Source of the DNA: an uncultured Paracoccaceae bacterium
Lineage (GTDB): Bacteria > Pseudomonadota > Alphaproteobacteria > Rhodobacterales > Rhodobacteraceae
Length of the DNA: 14,441 bases
Direction of reading: 5' to 3'
Assembly: GCA_937952085.1 (NCBI GenBank)
Contig: CALFYQ010000226.1
Location: forward strand, 1-14,441
The position numbers and the translations under genes were made by a program. The notes below the pieces were generated by a model. The model was not told the origin of the DNA, did not search any database, and worked only from the letters and a program-made list of their open reading frames with translations. Shown here in pieces: positions 14,161-14,441 of the stretch (positions are counted from its first letter, which is position 1; the number at the start of each line of letters is the position of its first letter).

Positions 14161-14441
14161 ACCCGCACATTTCGCCCGAAGCCGCGGCCCCGGCCGCGAC
14201 CGAGGCGGGCGACGACCTCCTGAACCGCATTCTCGTGAAACTGGACGAAGACAAGGCCGAGGACATCATGTCCATCGACCTGCGCGGCAAGTCCGCGCTG
14301 GCCGATCACATGGTCATCGCCTCGGGCCGCTCGACGCGGCAGGTCTCCGCCCTCACCGAGCGGCTGGTCGAGACGCTGAAGCAGGAGATGGGCGTGATCG
14401 CGCGCGTCGAGGGGAAGGGCGCCGGCGACTGGGTGCTGGTC
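14139..14441 (+). CDS. rsfS: Ribosomal silencing factor RsfS (N-terminal part, runs off the window)
   Basis: RsfS (Iojap/RsfA family) binds ribosomal protein L14 (uL14) on the 50S subunit and blocks subunit joining, lowering translation in starvation. The visible 101 codons hold a variable N-terminus, then the family core: LDEDKAEDIMSIDLRGKSALADHMVIASG-type sequence and STRQVSALTERLVETLKQE, ending at EGKGAGDWVLV, where the window stops. About a quarter to a third of a typical RsfS is missing. Two in-frame starts are possible, ATG 14139 and ATG 14154; neither has a well-spaced ribosome binding site. The longer is given, and coupling to the short upstream frame would favour 14154. A good promoter lies about 50 bases upstream, so rsfS is transcribed separately from the MerR gene. 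rlmH is often the next gene, but it is outside the window. Confidence 0.93.
   Translation, partial: MDPGSMLNPHISPEAAAPAATEAGDDLLNRILVKLDEDKAEDIMSIDLRGKSALADHMVIASGRSTRQVSALTERLVETLKQEMGVIARVEGKGAGDWVLV

Noticed and set aside
13158..14290. - strand frames covering merR and the intergenic region before rsfS
   Set aside because: Ser/Arg/Ala-rich translations with no motif, overlapping a clear MerR gene and a promoter-bearing spacer.

Overview
The window is very GC-rich, densely packed chromosomal DNA from an alphaproteobacterium. The gene order rseP-bamA-skp-fabZ followed by gltA-gltX-comEC is the arrangement familiar from Rhodobacterales (Rhodobacteraceae/Paracoccaceae). The protein character fits: an alphaproteobacterial ComEC without a metallo-beta-lactamase tail, and a type II citrate synthase next to gltX. 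I cannot name a genus. Everything looks like core or lightly rearranged chromosome. I see no phage, transposon, CRISPR array, tRNA or rRNA.

Region 1 (1-4876, + strand) is an envelope-biogenesis run: RseP site-2 protease, BamA outer-membrane insertase, the Skp/OmpH chaperone (its ATG overlaps the bamA stop codon) and FabZ dehydratase. A sigma70-like promoter lies just ahead of fabZ. The lpx genes that usually sit here (lpxD before fabZ; lpxA, lpxI and lpxB after it) are absent from both positions, which is the most notable feature of the window.

Region 2 (4885-8219, - strand) has gltX, then gltA, then a strong intrinsic terminator, then a small GFA-family zinc protein that ends 8 bases from fabZ. 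The GFA protein has Arg where the third catalytic-zinc Cys is expected. Region 3 holds comEC (+), diverging from gltX, and a converging two-gene - strand unit: a DsbA-like 2-hydroxychromene-2-carboxylate isomerase translationally coupled to an alpha/beta hydrolase. comEC and the hydrolase share a CTAG that supplies both stop codons.

Region 4 (11961-13793, + strand) holds prs (PRPP synthetase), a small SMR-type transporter 7 bases behind it, and a MerR-family regulator with a CueR-like pair of cysteines near its C-terminus. Region 5 (13794-14441) is the longest non-coding stretch. It carries a perfect 15-bp hairpin that competes with a second, overlapping hairpin, then a good sigma70 promoter, a possible 9-codon leader ORF, and the start of rsfS (ribosomal silencing factor), which runs off the window.

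The very long ORFs opposite bamA, comEC and prs are GC-bias shadows, not genes. No clearly new biological system is visible. The best leads are the missing lpx block, the altered GFA zinc site, the two-Cys MerR beside an SMR transporter, and the regulatory structure before rsfS.
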